Shown: positions 6,373 to 14,894 of the stretch, piece by piece | How positions within the stretch are numbered: the stretch's first letter is position 1 | How the letters are laid out: the number at the start of each line of letters is the position of its first letter | Assembly (NCBI RefSeq): GCF_024734895.1 | Contig: NZ_CP091430.1 | Span: forward strand, 7,549,365-7,613,364 | From: Paenibacillus spongiae | GTDB lineage: Bacteria; Bacillota; Bacilli; Paenibacillales; Paenibacillaceae | Direction of reading: 5' to 3' | DNA: 64,000 bases | Made by a program: the position numbers and the translations under genes | Notes under the pieces: generated by a model | Told to the model about the DNA's origin: nothing | Seen by the model: the letters and a program-made list of their open reading frames with translations, nothing else | Database searches by the model: none

Positions 6373-8964
6373 TCATATACTCTCTTGCTTCAACGCATCA
6401 ATAATATTTTCCCCTTTTACTTTCGCACCGGAATATAGCATGGCGGAACCGACGATGACAAATACGGCAGCAATGACAGAAAGAATACTCATCCAGGGCA
6501 GGGCGAATCCATAGCTAAATTTGTTCGCAAATGCTCTATAGATCAGAACCATCACGACGAAGCTGACGGGAAGCCCGAACAGCAGCGACTTGACCCCATA
6601 AAAAATACTTTCGTAGTTCATCATTTTCGCAAAGCCTTTTGGCGTCATTCCAACGGATTTCAGCATCGCAAATTCCCGCTTTCGAAGGGATACGCCCGTC
6701 GAGACCGTATTAAAAATGTTCGCAATGGAAATCGCCGAAATTAATACGATAAAACCATAAGAAAAGACGGACATCAATAATATCAGCTGTTCTTCGCTTT
6801 TTCTGGATTGATACAAGTTGTAGGCTTGCAGATTGGTCACTTGCATCTCATCGATTTCCTGCTCCGTTTTCATCGGCTCCGTACTCTTCAAATAGAGGAA
6901 GGTTTGGGCGAGCAGGGTGTCCTCGCCGCCTGCCAATCGATTCATAACGCGTTCCGAAACGATGATGTTTAACCCGCCTACTCCAATTGGGCTCATCCCC
7001 ATAGGTGCTTGATCCGTGAGCGCGGCAACGGTCACTCGGCTTGCCTTCGTTTCCTCCACGGTTTCTTCATGGCGATTCGCTAACTCGATGGTTTGACCGA
7101 CTTTCGTATACATGGCCTTCGTTTGAATATATTTCCCCGTACTCATATCTTTGTAACGGATCGTATCCATCACGATCGCAGCGGGATGATCCGGATCCGT
7201 CAGCCGCTCATAATCTGCGCCGACCGCTTTGGCATAGACTTGCAGGCTCGAATCGTTCAATGCATGAACCTTAATATCGTAAGGATACTTTCCGTCTTGA
7301 AGTAAACTCTTATCGTCCTTAACTTTCTGTTGCAGCTCATCGGCAATGATCGCTTCATCGACCCAAGCGCTTGTATCCAACGCGTGAATCACGTTGTATT
7401 CCGTTACGCCATCCAGGGATGCAATCGATTGAATCAACCGGTCGTCTATTCTTTGTCCATGGCCATACGATACTTCAATGTCGTAATTGACGCCTTCCTG
7501 CGATAGCTCCAGGGATTGTTTCAGACCGGCGGTAAAAAAAGATACCGTTAAAAACAAAACGATGCTGACGACGAGTGAAAATACGATGGCATGATATCTC
7601 CGTTTGTTCCTTTTTAAGTTTTTCAAACCGATTTCCGCTTCGATTCCGAAGAACTTGCGAATGAGCTTCGACGTCTTCACGGCTTTATCCGTGAGCTTTA
7701 CATCGGTCGTTTGGCGAATCGCGTCCATGGCGGATATTTTGGATGCTTTGATAGCCGGGAGATATGTCGATATGAAAATCGTCAACATCGAAACAACAGA
7801 GGCAATTATGAGCGATAACGGGGTGACGGTGAGCGTCAGCTTTTCAGTCGTCCATAATGCCCCTTGAATCATGGAGTTCATGAACCAAATGGTTGTCCCT
7901 ATTCCGGCAAGACCGCACAGGATTCCAACGGGTATGCTGATCAAGCCAATGACGGCACCTTCAAAAAGCACTGAATTTCTTTTCTGCCTTTTCGTAGCCC
8001 CCACGCTCGCAAGCATTCCTAGATGGCGGGAACGTTCCGAAACGGATATCGCAAAAGCATTATAAATGAGAGAAACCGAGCCGATCATAATGACCGCCAT
8101 AAGGATCACCGATAATGAAAGCATCGTGCTGGATGAGGCTATGCTTTTGGACACGCCGTAATAATGAAGCAAATCGTGATTATATAGGACCGTTTCGATA
8201 TCGTTTCTTTCAGCCAAATCTTCGGCATGAGCGAACAAGGAACGATTGACTTTTTGCAAAACCACCGCCGCGTCGACTCGATCGTTTTCCCCGATAAAGT
8301 TTTCATCGACATAGCTGATGACCGTATACCCCGGGGCCCAAGCCGATTCCCATGCGGGACGCTTGATGAAGCCTACCACCGTATAATCCTTTGTCTTGAT
8401 ATGCTGCAGCGTCTCGGTTACTTTGCCCTCTTCTCTGCGCAGCGGTTCGGTTTGATCCAGGAGGCGATCGCCCCCATTCTCGAATCTTTCGCCGACGCGA
8501 AGGGTTAGATGATCGCCGATTTCGTATTTTACTTTGGCGTTCTTTGCAATGGCTTCGGAAATCACGACCTCCTTGTCCGTTTTAGGAAAACGTCCCTCGC
8601 TGAGTTCAACCGGAAACTGCGCAATACCTTGGGCATCATATTCCTTGATGAACAAGTACGGCTTATTTGGGTTTTGTCCCCCTTCTAACGGGGCATAGCC
8701 AAGATCTCTTGTGATCGCAACGGTCTTGGTTGCATCATCGTCGCGTATCGCCGCAAGCTGTTCTTTGTTTACATCTTGATACTGGACATGCCACTCACCG
8801 GTATCTGCAATGGTTTGCCTGATCATTAAATCAGAAAAGGAGAAACCAAGCGTAGCAACCGCGGTCACCATGGCGACCGAAATGATGACGCCTATGATGG
8901 TAACGAGCGTTCGTCTCTTGTTTTCCTTCAAATGCCGGATCGTCAGTTTATGGACAATATTCAT
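6373..8964 (-). CDS. FtsX-family ABC transporter permease
   Basis: 863 residues with a duplicated FtsX/MacB layout. There is an N-terminal membrane helix (about 20-38), a large extracellular domain (50-260), three helices (about 280-300, 330-355, 385-405), another helix near 455-478, a second extracellular domain (480-750), and three C-terminal helices (755-850). The motif VSERSRHLGMLASVGATKRQ after the second helix, and LRKREFAMLKSVGMTP in the second half, are the coupling segments. Such permeases pair with an ATPase to remove or sense antimicrobial peptides or lipid-linked intermediates. The start overlaps the ATPase stop by 4 bases. With the upstream sensor kinase and regulator it forms a detoxification module. 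Confidence 0.85.
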   Translation of the reverse strand: MNIVHKLTIRHLKENKRRTLVTIIGVIISVAMVTAVATLGFSFSDLMIRQTIADTGEWHVQYQDVNKEQLAAIRDDDATKTVAITRDLGYAPLEGGQNPNKPYLFIKEYDAQGIAQFPVELSEGRFPKTDKEVVISEAIAKNAKVKYEIGDHLTLRVGERFENGGDRLLDQTEPLRREEGKVTETLQHIKTKDYTVVGFIKRPAWESAWAPGYTVISYVDENFIGENDRVDAAVVLQKVNRSLFAHAEDLAERNDIETVLYNHDLLHYYGVSKSIASSSTMLSLSVILMAVIMIGSVSLIYNAFAISVSERSRHLGMLASVGATKRQKRNSVLFEGAVIGLISIPVGILCGLAGIGTTIWFMNSMIQGALWTTEKLTLTVTPLSLIIASVVSMLTIFISTYLPAIKASKISAMDAIRQTTDVKLTDKAVKTSKLIRKFFGIEAEIGLKNLKRNKRRYHAIVFSLVVSIVLFLTVSFFTAGLKQSLELSQEGVNYDIEVSYGHGQRIDDRLIQSIASLDGVTEYNVIHALDTSAWVDEAIIADELQQKVKDDKSLLQDGKYPYDIKVHALNDSSLQVYAKAVGADYERLTDPDHPAAIVMDTIRYKDMSTGKYIQTKAMYTKVGQTIELANRHEETVEETKASRVTVAALTDQAPMGMSPIGVGGLNIIVSERVMNRLAGGEDTLLAQTFLYLKSTEPMKTEQEIDEMQVTNLQAYNLYQSRKSEEQLILLMSVFSYGFIVLISAISIANIFNTVSTGVSLRKREFAMLKSVGMTPKGFAKMMNYESIFYGVKSLLFGLPVSFVVMVLIYRAFANKFSYGFALPWMSILSVIAAVFVIVGSAMLYSGAKVKGENIIDALKQESI

Positions 8965-9644
8965 CGGCGGATCACCTCGTCCTTGGCAATCCTTCCGTCT
9001 TCAATCGAAATGATCCTGTCGGCCTGCAAGGCGATGCGTTCGTCATGCGTAATGACGATTAGCGTCTGATGATAGGTTTTATTCAACATTTTCAATAAGT
9101 CGACAATCTCGCTGCTATTTTTGCTGTCCAAATTTCCGGTCGGTTCGTCTGCCAGCATGATCGCGGGATTCCCAATGAGCGCTCTGCCGATCGAGACCCG
9201 TTGCTGCTGTCCGCCGGATAGCTGATTCGGCAGGTGGTCTAAACGATGCTGCAAATTCAACGTATTCACAAGACCGTCCAACTGCTTTTTATCGACCTCT
9301 TGTTTATCCAGCAAGAGCGGCAGCGTCATATTTTCTTCCACCGTCAGGACGGGGATCAGATTGAAAAACTGGTAGATCAGGCCGATTTGTCTGCGTCGAA
9401 AGATGGCCAGCTGCGTTTCGTTCAAGGCATACATGTCCGTATCCTCAACAATAACTTTACCGCCAGTCGGCCGGTCTACGCCGCCCAGCATATGCAGAAG
9501 CGTTGATTTTCCCGATCCGGACGGGCCGATAATCGCGACAAATTCGCCTTTTCGGACCGAAAAAGAAACGTCGTCAAGCGCCTTCACCGCCGATTCGCAT
9601 TTGCCGTATAGTTTAGACAGATGCTCGATTTTTAAAATTTCCAT
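8961..9644 (-). CDS. ABC transporter ATP-binding protein (MacB/BceA type)
   Basis: 227 residues from the ATG at 9644, chosen because GGAGG lies 7 bases upstream; two codons further up there is only a TTG. Walker A is GPSGSGKST near residue 38, the Q-loop is in IYQFFNLIP, the signature LSGGQQQR near 142, Walker B IMLADEPTGNLD near 161, and the H-loop VITHDE near 198. It powers the 863-aa permease encoded immediately downstream with a 4-base overlap. A likely regulator-binding region lies between this gene and the kinase gene at 9688-9735, so the ABC pair probably has its own inducible promoter. Confidence 0.9.
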   Translation of the reverse strand: MEILKIEHLSKLYGKCESAVKALDDVSFSVRKGEFVAIIGPSGSGKSTLLHMLGGVDRPTGGKVIVEDTDMYALNETQLAIFRRRQIGLIYQFFNLIPVLTVEENMTLPLLLDKQEVDKKQLDGLVNTLNLQHRLDHLPNQLSGGQQQRVSIGRALIGNPAIMLADEPTGNLDSKNSSEIVDLLKMLNKTYHQTLIVITHDERIALQADRIISIEDGRIAKDEVIRR

Positions 9645-9687
9645 GGTCAAACCTCCATAGCTTAGCTGATGGATATCATTTTATCTG

Positions 9688-9735
9688 TCTAAAATGACTT
9701 TCAAGTGACGATGACGGTGACAATTTAGTCACTTA
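9688..9735 (-). promoter_or_regulatory. Putative response-regulator binding region before the ABC operon
   Basis: The hairpin-like palindrome GTGAC-AATTTA-GTCAC (9717-9732) is followed on the minus strand by further GTCA direct repeats (GTCATC, GTCACTT, AGTCATT) at roughly 6-10-base steps. Repeated GTCA half-sites upstream of an ABC gene pair next to a two-component system are what an OmpR-type regulator would bind. Confidence 0.4.
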
Positions 9736-9745
9736 CGGCGTGCCG

Positions 9746-10750
9746 CTAAATCACTTGCTTATAAAATTTAATCCGAAACTGCGTACCCTTCTCGCTGTCG
9801 CTCACCACATCGATCACTCCGTTCTGACTGGCAACAATGCTGTGAACCATCGCGAGACCAATGCCGATGCTCCCTTCGCCGGCGCTCTTTCCTTTGTAGA
9901 AACGTTTAAAAATATAAGGCAAATCTTCTCTCGGAATGCCTTTTCCGTTGTCGGCAATGACAATTTCCGTAAATAACGCGTTTTCGGAAAAGGTTATGGC
10001 GATCGCTCCGCCTTCAGGCGTGTGCTCCACGGCGTTTTTCAACATATTGATGACCGCTTCGGCGGTCCAATTGAAATCCCCGACAAACGAGACGTTGTCG
10101 TCGCCTTCGATGGAAACCGACTGTCCCTTAATATCCATCGGAATCATAACCGGTTCTAACGCCTTTTGGATAAGATTTTTCACCGGTATTCGATCTTGTT
10201 TGAATGGGATGGTCTTCGCGTCGATTTTCGATAATTTTAATAAGGAAGAAACCAGCCAATCGATGCGTTCAAGCTGGATGCGAATATTATGGGTGAACTC
10301 CGTTCGTTTGGCCGGAGGGAGGTCGGGGCCGCTTAATAAATCCGCCATCACCGTCATGGAGGTGAGCGGCGTTTTGAGCTGATGCGAAATATCGGAAATG
10401 GCATCCGTCAGCTGCATTTTGTCCCGCTGCAGAAGCGATCGATGCTCCGATAACATGAGCGTCACTTTGTAAATATTATTTTTCAAAATGCTAAGCTCGC
10501 CTTCTTGATTGTCGCGAACGTCAAGGGAATCATTGCCGTTGCTAATTTCCCGCAAATAGACGGACAGCTTGTCGAGCTCGCGGTATCTCCATCGGGTGAA
10601 TAACAAACTGCTGCCAATGAGCAGCAGGGATAGAATGAAGACGAGCGCCGCGGCGGCAGGCGAAATAAGAGCAGCGGCCACGATCACCGACGTTAAGCTG
10701 ATCGCAACCATGATGAGTAATAACAGTTGAATTTCCCGATTACGCAGCAT
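9746..10750 (-). CDS. Sensor histidine kinase, intramembrane-sensing type
   Basis: 334 residues. Two close membrane helices (about 8-28 and 33-50) leave almost no extracellular loop, as in BceS/GraS/VanS-like kinases that sense through a partner transporter. A short HAMP-like linker leads to the H-box ISHQLKTPLTS (phosphoacceptor His near 122), then N-box NMLKNAVEHTPEGG, G1 DNGKGIP and G2 GIGLAMVHS. The ATG immediately follows the regulator's stop codon, so the two are co-expressed. The adjacent ABC transporter is the expected input partner and target. Confidence 0.85.
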   Translation of the reverse strand: MLRNREIQLLLLIMVAISLTSVIVAAALISPAAAALVFILSLLLIGSSLLFTRWRYRELDKLSVYLREISNGNDSLDVRDNQEGELSILKNNIYKVTLMLSEHRSLLQRDKMQLTDAISDISHQLKTPLTSMTVMADLLSGPDLPPAKRTEFTHNIRIQLERIDWLVSSLLKLSKIDAKTIPFKQDRIPVKNLIQKALEPVMIPMDIKGQSVSIEGDDNVSFVGDFNWTAEAVINMLKNAVEHTPEGGAIAITFSENALFTEIVIADNGKGIPREDLPYIFKRFYKGKSAGEGSIGIGLAMVHSIVASQNGVIDVVSDSEKGTQFRIKFYKQVI

Positions 10751-11434
10751 CTAATCACCGACCTTATAGCCTAAACCGCGTACCGTTTTGATCAATGTCG
10801 GATGCTGCGGATCATCCTCCAGCTTTTCCCTCAGCCTTTTGATATAAACCGTTAACGTATTATCGTTCACGAAGTCGCCGGCCACGTCCCAGATTTGCTC
10901 TAAGAGCTGATTTCTTGTGAGAACTTGTCCAATGTGGTTGCCAAAGATCAGCAATAAGCGATACTCCAATGCGGTCAACGGAATTTCGGCGCCGTTCTTA
11001 TGCACTTTGCCTTCCAGCGTATGGATTCGGACATTGTCGATGTCTATGATTGTTTTCGTTTGGGACGGCTTCTGGTATCTCCGCAAGACGGATTTGATCC
11101 GGGAGAGAAGCTCGCGAATGCGAAAAGGCTTTGTAATATAATCGTCGGCTCCCATATCGAGCCCCATCACGACATTGACCTCATCGTCGATGACCGTTAA
11201 GAAGATGACCGGAATGTCCCGCCGCTCTTTCACCATTTTGCACAATTCATAGCCGCTTCCGTCCGGAAGCGATAAGTCAAACAAGCATAAATCGAATTGA
11301 TCGATGTCTTCGGCGAGCACTCTTTTGGCCGAGGCGACATCATGGCAAAGAACGGTTGCATACCGATCCTGCTGCAGCGAATATTCCAAACCGGACGCGA
11401 TCGTTTTATCATCTTCGACTAATAAAATTTTCAT
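10751..11434 (-). CDS. OmpR/PhoB-family response regulator
   Basis: 227 residues from the ATG at 11434, supported by AAGGATGA upstream; the in-frame ATG eight codons earlier lacks a site. Receiver domain: acidic pocket VEDD, phosphoacceptor Asp in LCLFDLSLPDG near residue 53, Lys in ITKPFRIREL near 103. The C-terminal winged helix ends in NTLTVYIKRLREKLEDDP and IKTVRGLGYK. It pairs with the downstream kinase and probably activates the ABC operon through the GTCA-rich region at 9688-9735. It is part of the 16.4-4.6 kb accessory unit. Confidence 0.88.
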   Translation of the reverse strand: MKILLVEDDKTIASGLEYSLQQDRYATVLCHDVASAKRVLAEDIDQFDLCLFDLSLPDGSGYELCKMVKERRDIPVIFLTVIDDEVNVVMGLDMGADDYITKPFRIRELLSRIKSVLRRYQKPSQTKTIIDIDNVRIHTLEGKVHKNGAEIPLTALEYRLLLIFGNHIGQVLTRNQLLEQIWDVAGDFVNDNTLTVYIKRLREKLEDDPQHPTLIKTVRGLGYKVGD

Positions 11435-11523
11435 CCGCAGATCATCCTTACGATTCAAATAATGTCATTTTCCCTCTTAGTTTCGACATTATAACAGTTT
11501 TTTCAGCGATAGGCGAAAAAAAT

Positions 11524-11555
11524 GCCGCTCCGTCGCAGATGAGCGACGGAGCGGC
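11524..11555 (-). terminator. Strong rho-independent terminator
   Basis: A perfect 13-bp stem GCCGCTCCGTCGC/GCGACGGAGCGGC with a 6-base loop. On the minus strand it is followed by ATTTTTTTC. It insulates the two-component operon from minus-strand genes to the right. Confidence 0.8.
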
Positions 11556-11620
11556 GAGCTTTGTTCGGTTTATCCTTACACCGAAAGAACCGTGATCGTA
11601 TTTCTTAATTAGAAAGCAAA

Positions 11621-11657
11621 AAAATAGGCACTCTAATCTAATACAGAGTACCTATTT
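11621..11657 (-). terminator. Terminator of the 12693-11722 operon
   Basis: AAATAGGTACTCT pairs with AGAGTGCCTATTT and on the minus strand runs into seven Ts. It lies about 65 bases after the stop of the 11722 gene. Confidence 0.75.
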
Positions 11658-11721
11658 CTCACTACATAACATATGTTTGGGACACATTTTGGTGTAATCT
11701 CTAGGAGGCATGTTGATTGCT

Positions 11722-12189
11722 TCAATATTCTCCTTTAATGACGAAGAACGAACCTCGAATTGTCCCAGCGAGCTTGGACTTCTGTCTTGCAAATTTGAAC
11801 TTCTTCTCTTCCAACTCCTTAGGTACTTCCATCCCCTCAGATAGCTTAAATCCAACGGCCCGCTTCTTAGGATCATCGACCGTATACATGACGTTGATCG
11901 CTAGGCCATCCTCATAAAAGACGAAGGCCCATTTGATATTTTCGACTTGAAAGCGCGATGTTTCTAGAGGTTGGGCCGCAAACTCAATACCACGTTCTTC
12001 TTTCAGAACTCGTTTCACATAATCAAGCGTCTCCTGGCTTTCGCTGGCCGGTACGACCGTAAATTCGTGCTTGTATTTGTTCATGAAGTAACGGGCTTCA
12101 TTCGCACGCATACCAGCAAGCGCTTCTGTTACTGGTGAAGATTCCAGACCAACCGTAGACACATTTTTAAAATCAACGATAAGGGACAT
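11722..12189 (-). CDS. Hypothetical protein, paralogue of the 2377 gene
   Basis: 155 residues from the ATG of MSLIVDFK; the ribosome site AGGAGGA would be too close for the ATG two codons earlier. Near-identical to the 2377 product except in the middle (IKWAFVFYEDGLAINVMY here) and one extra residue near the C-terminus. Soluble, mixed alpha/beta, no signal peptide. The family is not recognised. It lies 21 bases downstream of a GyrI-like gene and is followed by a terminator, so the two form an operon. The pairing recurs, in decayed form, at 2377-2960. Confidence 0.75.
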   Translation of the reverse strand: MSLIVDFKNVSTVGLESSPVTEALAGMRANEARYFMNKYKHEFTVVPASESQETLDYVKRVLKEERGIEFAAQPLETSRFQVENIKWAFVFYEDGLAINVMYTVDDPKKRAVGFKLSEGMEVPKELEEKKFKFARQKSKLAGTIRGSFFVIKGEY

Positions 12190-12190
12190 C

Positions 12191-12793
12191 CTCATTCCTC
12201 CTGATCTCGTTTACTTCTTCACAACCGGAATCCACATTTCCCCATATACGAAGCCGTCTCGCTGCCCCATCTCAACCGTGGTATTGGGCCCGCCGACATA
12301 GGCGTAATTATCGGCAGCTGGCAAGACTTGACCAAAGGCAATGCCAGTAAGCATATTACTCAACTCATCAGCCGTCTTCCCTTCGCCTTTAACGACGAGA
12401 TATTGTCCCTTAGGGAATTGGATCACTCTGTGTTCTTCCGGTACCGATGAATCTGTCATGACGCCAGCATAATACATCATCTTGTGATTTACCGCTTCAT
12501 TCACGGCAAAAATATAGTCGTTCGCAGCGATCGCCTTTAACGTGTCAAGCCTTCCATCCTGCTCCACTGCCCGCCAAAAGTTTTCCTTCTCCTTGTTCAT
12601 GCCGGCATAATCCGTGTAATCGCTCTTCAGCTCCGTTCCAATACCAAGAACGATAAAGCTGTCTTTTTCCTCAAAGGTATACGTTGCCATCATCCAAGCT
12701 CCTTTTTTTAAATTGATCATGTGATTTGTTTTTTCACTTGATGGGTTTATAATAACCTTAAATCATGTCAAAATATGATACTGTTTAGAGGGC
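12191..12793. repeat. Tandem duplication, copy 1 (GyrI-like gene plus upstream region)
   Basis: This segment of about 600 bases is nearly identical to 13324-13925. It includes the whole GyrI-like gene, the ribosome site of the gene that follows it, and about 100 bases of upstream DNA ending CTGTTTAGAGGGC. The DoxX gene lies between the copies. Confidence 0.9.
12211..12693 (-). CDS. GyrI-like small-molecule-binding protein, copy 1
   Basis: 160 residues from the ATG before MATYTF; AAGGAGC lies 5 bases upstream. A stand-alone GyrI-like/effector-binding fold: an N-terminal strand with FIVLGIGTEL, FWRAVEQDGRLDTLKA, YYAGVMTD, the strand HRVIQFPKGQYLVVKGEG, and a C-terminal VYGEMWIPVVKK that closes the sheet. 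Related proteins bind or hydrolyse small hydrophobic or cationic compounds, or sequester drugs and gyrase inhibitors. It differs from copy 2 (13343) by only a few residues (SSVPEEH vs SSIPEEH, TADELSNM vs TADDLSSM). It precedes the 11722 gene and probably shares its transcript. Confidence 0.75.
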   Translation of the reverse strand: MMATYTFEEKDSFIVLGIGTELKSDYTDYAGMNKEKENFWRAVEQDGRLDTLKAIAANDYIFAVNEAVNHKMMYYAGVMTDSSVPEEHRVIQFPKGQYLVVKGEGKTADELSNMLTGIAFGQVLPAADNYAYVGGPNTTVEMGQRDGFVYGEMWIPVVKK

Positions 12794-12896
12794 AACCGAT
12801 TGTTCTCTCCCACAGCGTTCCCTACCTAATATTGGTGCTTTGGGTAGTAGAAGTCTATTGGAGTCATGAATGGGCTGGCGTTAATTTCACTCCCCA

Positions 12897-13319
12897 TTAG
12901 AGTCTGCGGCTTTTCGGACGCAGCGCCCAGGAGGCGATGCCAAGCGCGGCATAGAAAAGCGGAAGAATAATATGGAATCCATATTCGCCGTAATCATTAG
13001 CGAATGCATGAGATAAGGCCGCACCCGTCATTAGAAATAAGATACCGCTATAAGCCCATTCCTTAAGCCGGGGGAAACCTGGCATTACGATTGCAATGAT
13101 TCCAAGCAATTTCCAAGCTCCGAGAATGTTCGTGACATATAACGGGAAACCAATATCGGTCACCAAATCGACATTGCCCCCATATCGCATCAGTTGCCCG
13201 ATACCGCTTAATGTAATAGAGAATGCGAGAATTATGGTGACGGTCCAATAAGCGGCCATCCTTCCAATAGGGCGGGATTCTACCTTCGCGATTGTTTCAT
13301 TACCGACAATCGTACTCAT
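12897..13319 (-). CDS. DoxX-like family membrane protein
   Basis: 140 residues from the ATG of MSTIVGNE; a strong AAAGGAGG precedes it, and the ATG two codons earlier is too close. Four membrane helices are visible (about 22-42, 55-78, 85-108, 112-132). The motifs RMAAYWTVTIILAFSI, GIGQLMRYG and LGAWKLLGIIAIVMPGFPRLKEWAY are typical of the DoxX-like family. Members have been linked to redox and thiol stress or quinone-related functions, but their activity is not settled. It lies between the two duplicated GyrI-like genes, 23 bases after the second copy, so it is probably cotranscribed with that copy. Confidence 0.85.
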   Translation of the reverse strand: MSTIVGNETIAKVESRPIGRMAAYWTVTIILAFSITLSGIGQLMRYGGNVDLVTDIGFPLYVTNILGAWKLLGIIAIVMPGFPRLKEWAYSGILFLMTGAALSHAFANDYGEYGFHIILPLFYAALGIASWALRPKSRRL

Positions 13320-13342
13320 CCCCATTCCTCCTTTGATTTCGT

Positions 13343-13825
13343 TTACTTCTTCACAACCGGAATCCACATTTCCCCATATACGAAGCCGTCTCGCTGCCCC
13401 ATCTCAACCGTTGTATTGGGCCCGCCGACATAGGCGTAATTATCGGCTGCTGGCAAGACTTGACCAAAGGCAATGCCAGTAAGCATACTACTCAGATCAT
13501 CAGCCGTCTTCCCTTCGCCTTTAACGACGAGGTATTGTCCCTTAGGGAATTGGATCACTCTGTGTTCTTCCGGTATCGATGAATCTGTCATGACGCCAGC
13601 ATAATACATCATCTTGTGATTTACCGCTTCGTTCACGGCAAAAATATAGTCGTTCGCAGCGATAGCCTTTAACGTGTCAAGCCTTCCATCCTGCTCCACT
13701 GCCCGCCAAAAGTTTTCCTTCTCCTTGTTCATGCCGGCATAATCCGTGTAATCGCTCTTCAGCTCCGTTCCAATACCAAGAACGATAAAGCTGTCTTTTT
13801 CCTCAAAGGTATACGTTGCCATCAT
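13343..13825 (-). CDS. GyrI-like small-molecule-binding protein, copy 2
   Basis: 160 residues, same start context (AAGGAGC) and almost the same sequence as copy 1. The two genes and their upstream regions arose by a recent tandem duplication. This copy is divergent from the WYL-domain regulator at 13929, with about 100 bases between starts. The intergenic inverted half-sites (TCAT...ATGA around 13895-13912) are a plausible operator, so the regulator probably controls this gene and the downstream DoxX gene. Copy 1 has the same region and should respond to the same regulator. Confidence 0.75.
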   Translation of the reverse strand: MMATYTFEEKDSFIVLGIGTELKSDYTDYAGMNKEKENFWRAVEQDGRLDTLKAIAANDYIFAVNEAVNHKMMYYAGVMTDSSIPEEHRVIQFPKGQYLVVKGEGKTADDLSSMLTGIAFGQVLPAADNYAYVGGPNTTVEMGQRDGFVYGEMWIPVVKK

Positions 13826-13857
13826 CCAAGCTCCTTTTTTAAAATTGATTGAGTGAT

Positions 13858-13885
13858 TTGTTTTTTCACTTGATGGGTTTATAAT
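13858..13885 (+). promoter_or_regulatory. Putative promoter of the WYL regulator
   Basis: TTGTTT (13858-13863), a 16-base spacer and TATAAT (13880-13885), reading toward 13929. The same bases occur in the upstream copy near 12727-12755, where no regulator follows. Confidence 0.45.
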
Positions 13886-13928
13886 AACCCTAAATCATGT
13901 CAAAATATGATACTGTTTAGAGGGCCCT

Positions 13929-14894
13929 ATGAAAAAAGTAGAACGGATTAACATCATCATGCGGTACATCAACAACCGCGCCCATTTTACCGTTTCGGAA
14001 ATCATGCGTGAGTTTAACATCTCCCGTTCGACGGCGATTAGAGATATCAGGGAAATTGAAGCGATGGGAATGCCACTAGTCGCCGAAGTCGGGAGGGATG
14101 GGGGCTATTTTGTGATGCACAACTCCATCCTGCCCAATGTCCGTTTTACCGATAATGAGATTAAAGCCCTTTTCATCGCCTTCATGGCCACACGAAATCT
14201 ACAACTCCCTTATCTCAAGAGTCGCCAATCTTTAGCGGAAAAATTGCTCGGCCTCCTCTCGGAAAACCAGCAAGATGACCTTGTTCTGTTAAATCAAATC
14301 CTGCTGTTCGAAGGAACCAACCCCCACAATCCAGACCTGCTTGATCTGTCCGATCTGCCCCATCCTATGTTAGAACAGCTTATTCAAATCCTTCTTACGG
14401 ACAGCTACTTAGTGGTTTCCGTCGAAGAAGGGAGGGAAATCAAGTCTTATCCCATCTACCTCATGCACCTATATCGTGAAAAAAGCTCATGGCAAATTGA
14501 AGGCTTTGACCTAGAGGAGGAAAAGAGGCGGATTATTCCGGTCGACAATCTCACCGATGTTAAACCATACTCTGAGAAAAAAAGAACAAGCAAGAAGAAG
14601 ATTAGAGAACAACTAAGCAAGCAGGAAGAAGCCATCAACCTTGTCCTAGAACTTGGTCCGAAGGCGATTGCCCAGTTCAAAAAATACCATCCATTGAAAA
14701 TTTCAATTTCATATACGAATCCTTTTCAAACGACAGCTATTTTAAAGACTTTCATCAATGTTCATCATCCGGATGAGTTGGCCGAAATAACAAATTGGCT
14801 GCTTTTCTTGGGTCGAGACATCAAGGTCAGGGAGGTGCCGAAAGAAGTTGCAGAAGGATTACAGGAGAGAGTGGATGTTTTAGGGAACAAGTAA
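13929..14894 (+). CDS. HTH/WYL-domain transcriptional regulator (YafY type)
   Basis: 321 residues. N-terminal DeoR-like winged helix: RINIIMRYINNRAHFTVSEI, then EFNISRSTAIRDIREIE, and the wing PLVAEVGRDGGYFV. The middle carries a WYL-type domain (IYLMHLYREKSSWQIEGFDLEEEKRRIIPVDN, supplying contacts in place of a strict W-Y-L) and a C-terminal WCX-like extension. Regulators of this class respond to small ligands or nucleic-acid fragments and often control the divergent gene. Here that is the GyrI-like copy 2 with DoxX. The ribosome site is poor (GAGGGCCCT). The 3' end overlaps the convergent esterase-like gene by 15 bases. Confidence 0.8.
   Translation: MKKVERINIIMRYINNRAHFTVSEIMREFNISRSTAIRDIREIEAMGMPLVAEVGRDGGYFVMHNSILPNVRFTDNEIKALFIAFMATRNLQLPYLKSRQSLAEKLLGLLSENQQDDLVLLNQILLFEGTNPHNPDLLDLSDLPHPMLEQLIQILLTDSYLVVSVEEGREIKSYPIYLMHLYREKSSWQIEGFDLEEEKRRIIPVDNLTDVKPYSEKKRTSKKKIREQLSKQEEAINLVLELGPKAIAQFKKYHPLKISISYTNPFQTTAILKTFINVHHPDELAEITNWLLFLGRDIKVREVPKEVAEGLQERVDVLGNK

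Larger units (their letters stand above)
13324..13925. repeat. Tandem duplication, copy 2
   Basis: Counterpart of 12191-12793. The right boundary (TTTAGAGGGC) lies 3 bases before the start codon of the divergent WYL regulator. Copy 1 therefore carries a duplicate of that regulator's promoter region without the regulator. Confidence 0.9.

Noticed and set aside
9725..9750. Possible further rlmH-end repeat (ACTTACGGCGTGCCGC)
   Set aside because: Only about half of the core positions match, there are no flanking arms, and the bases belong to the end of the kinase gene and its downstream region.
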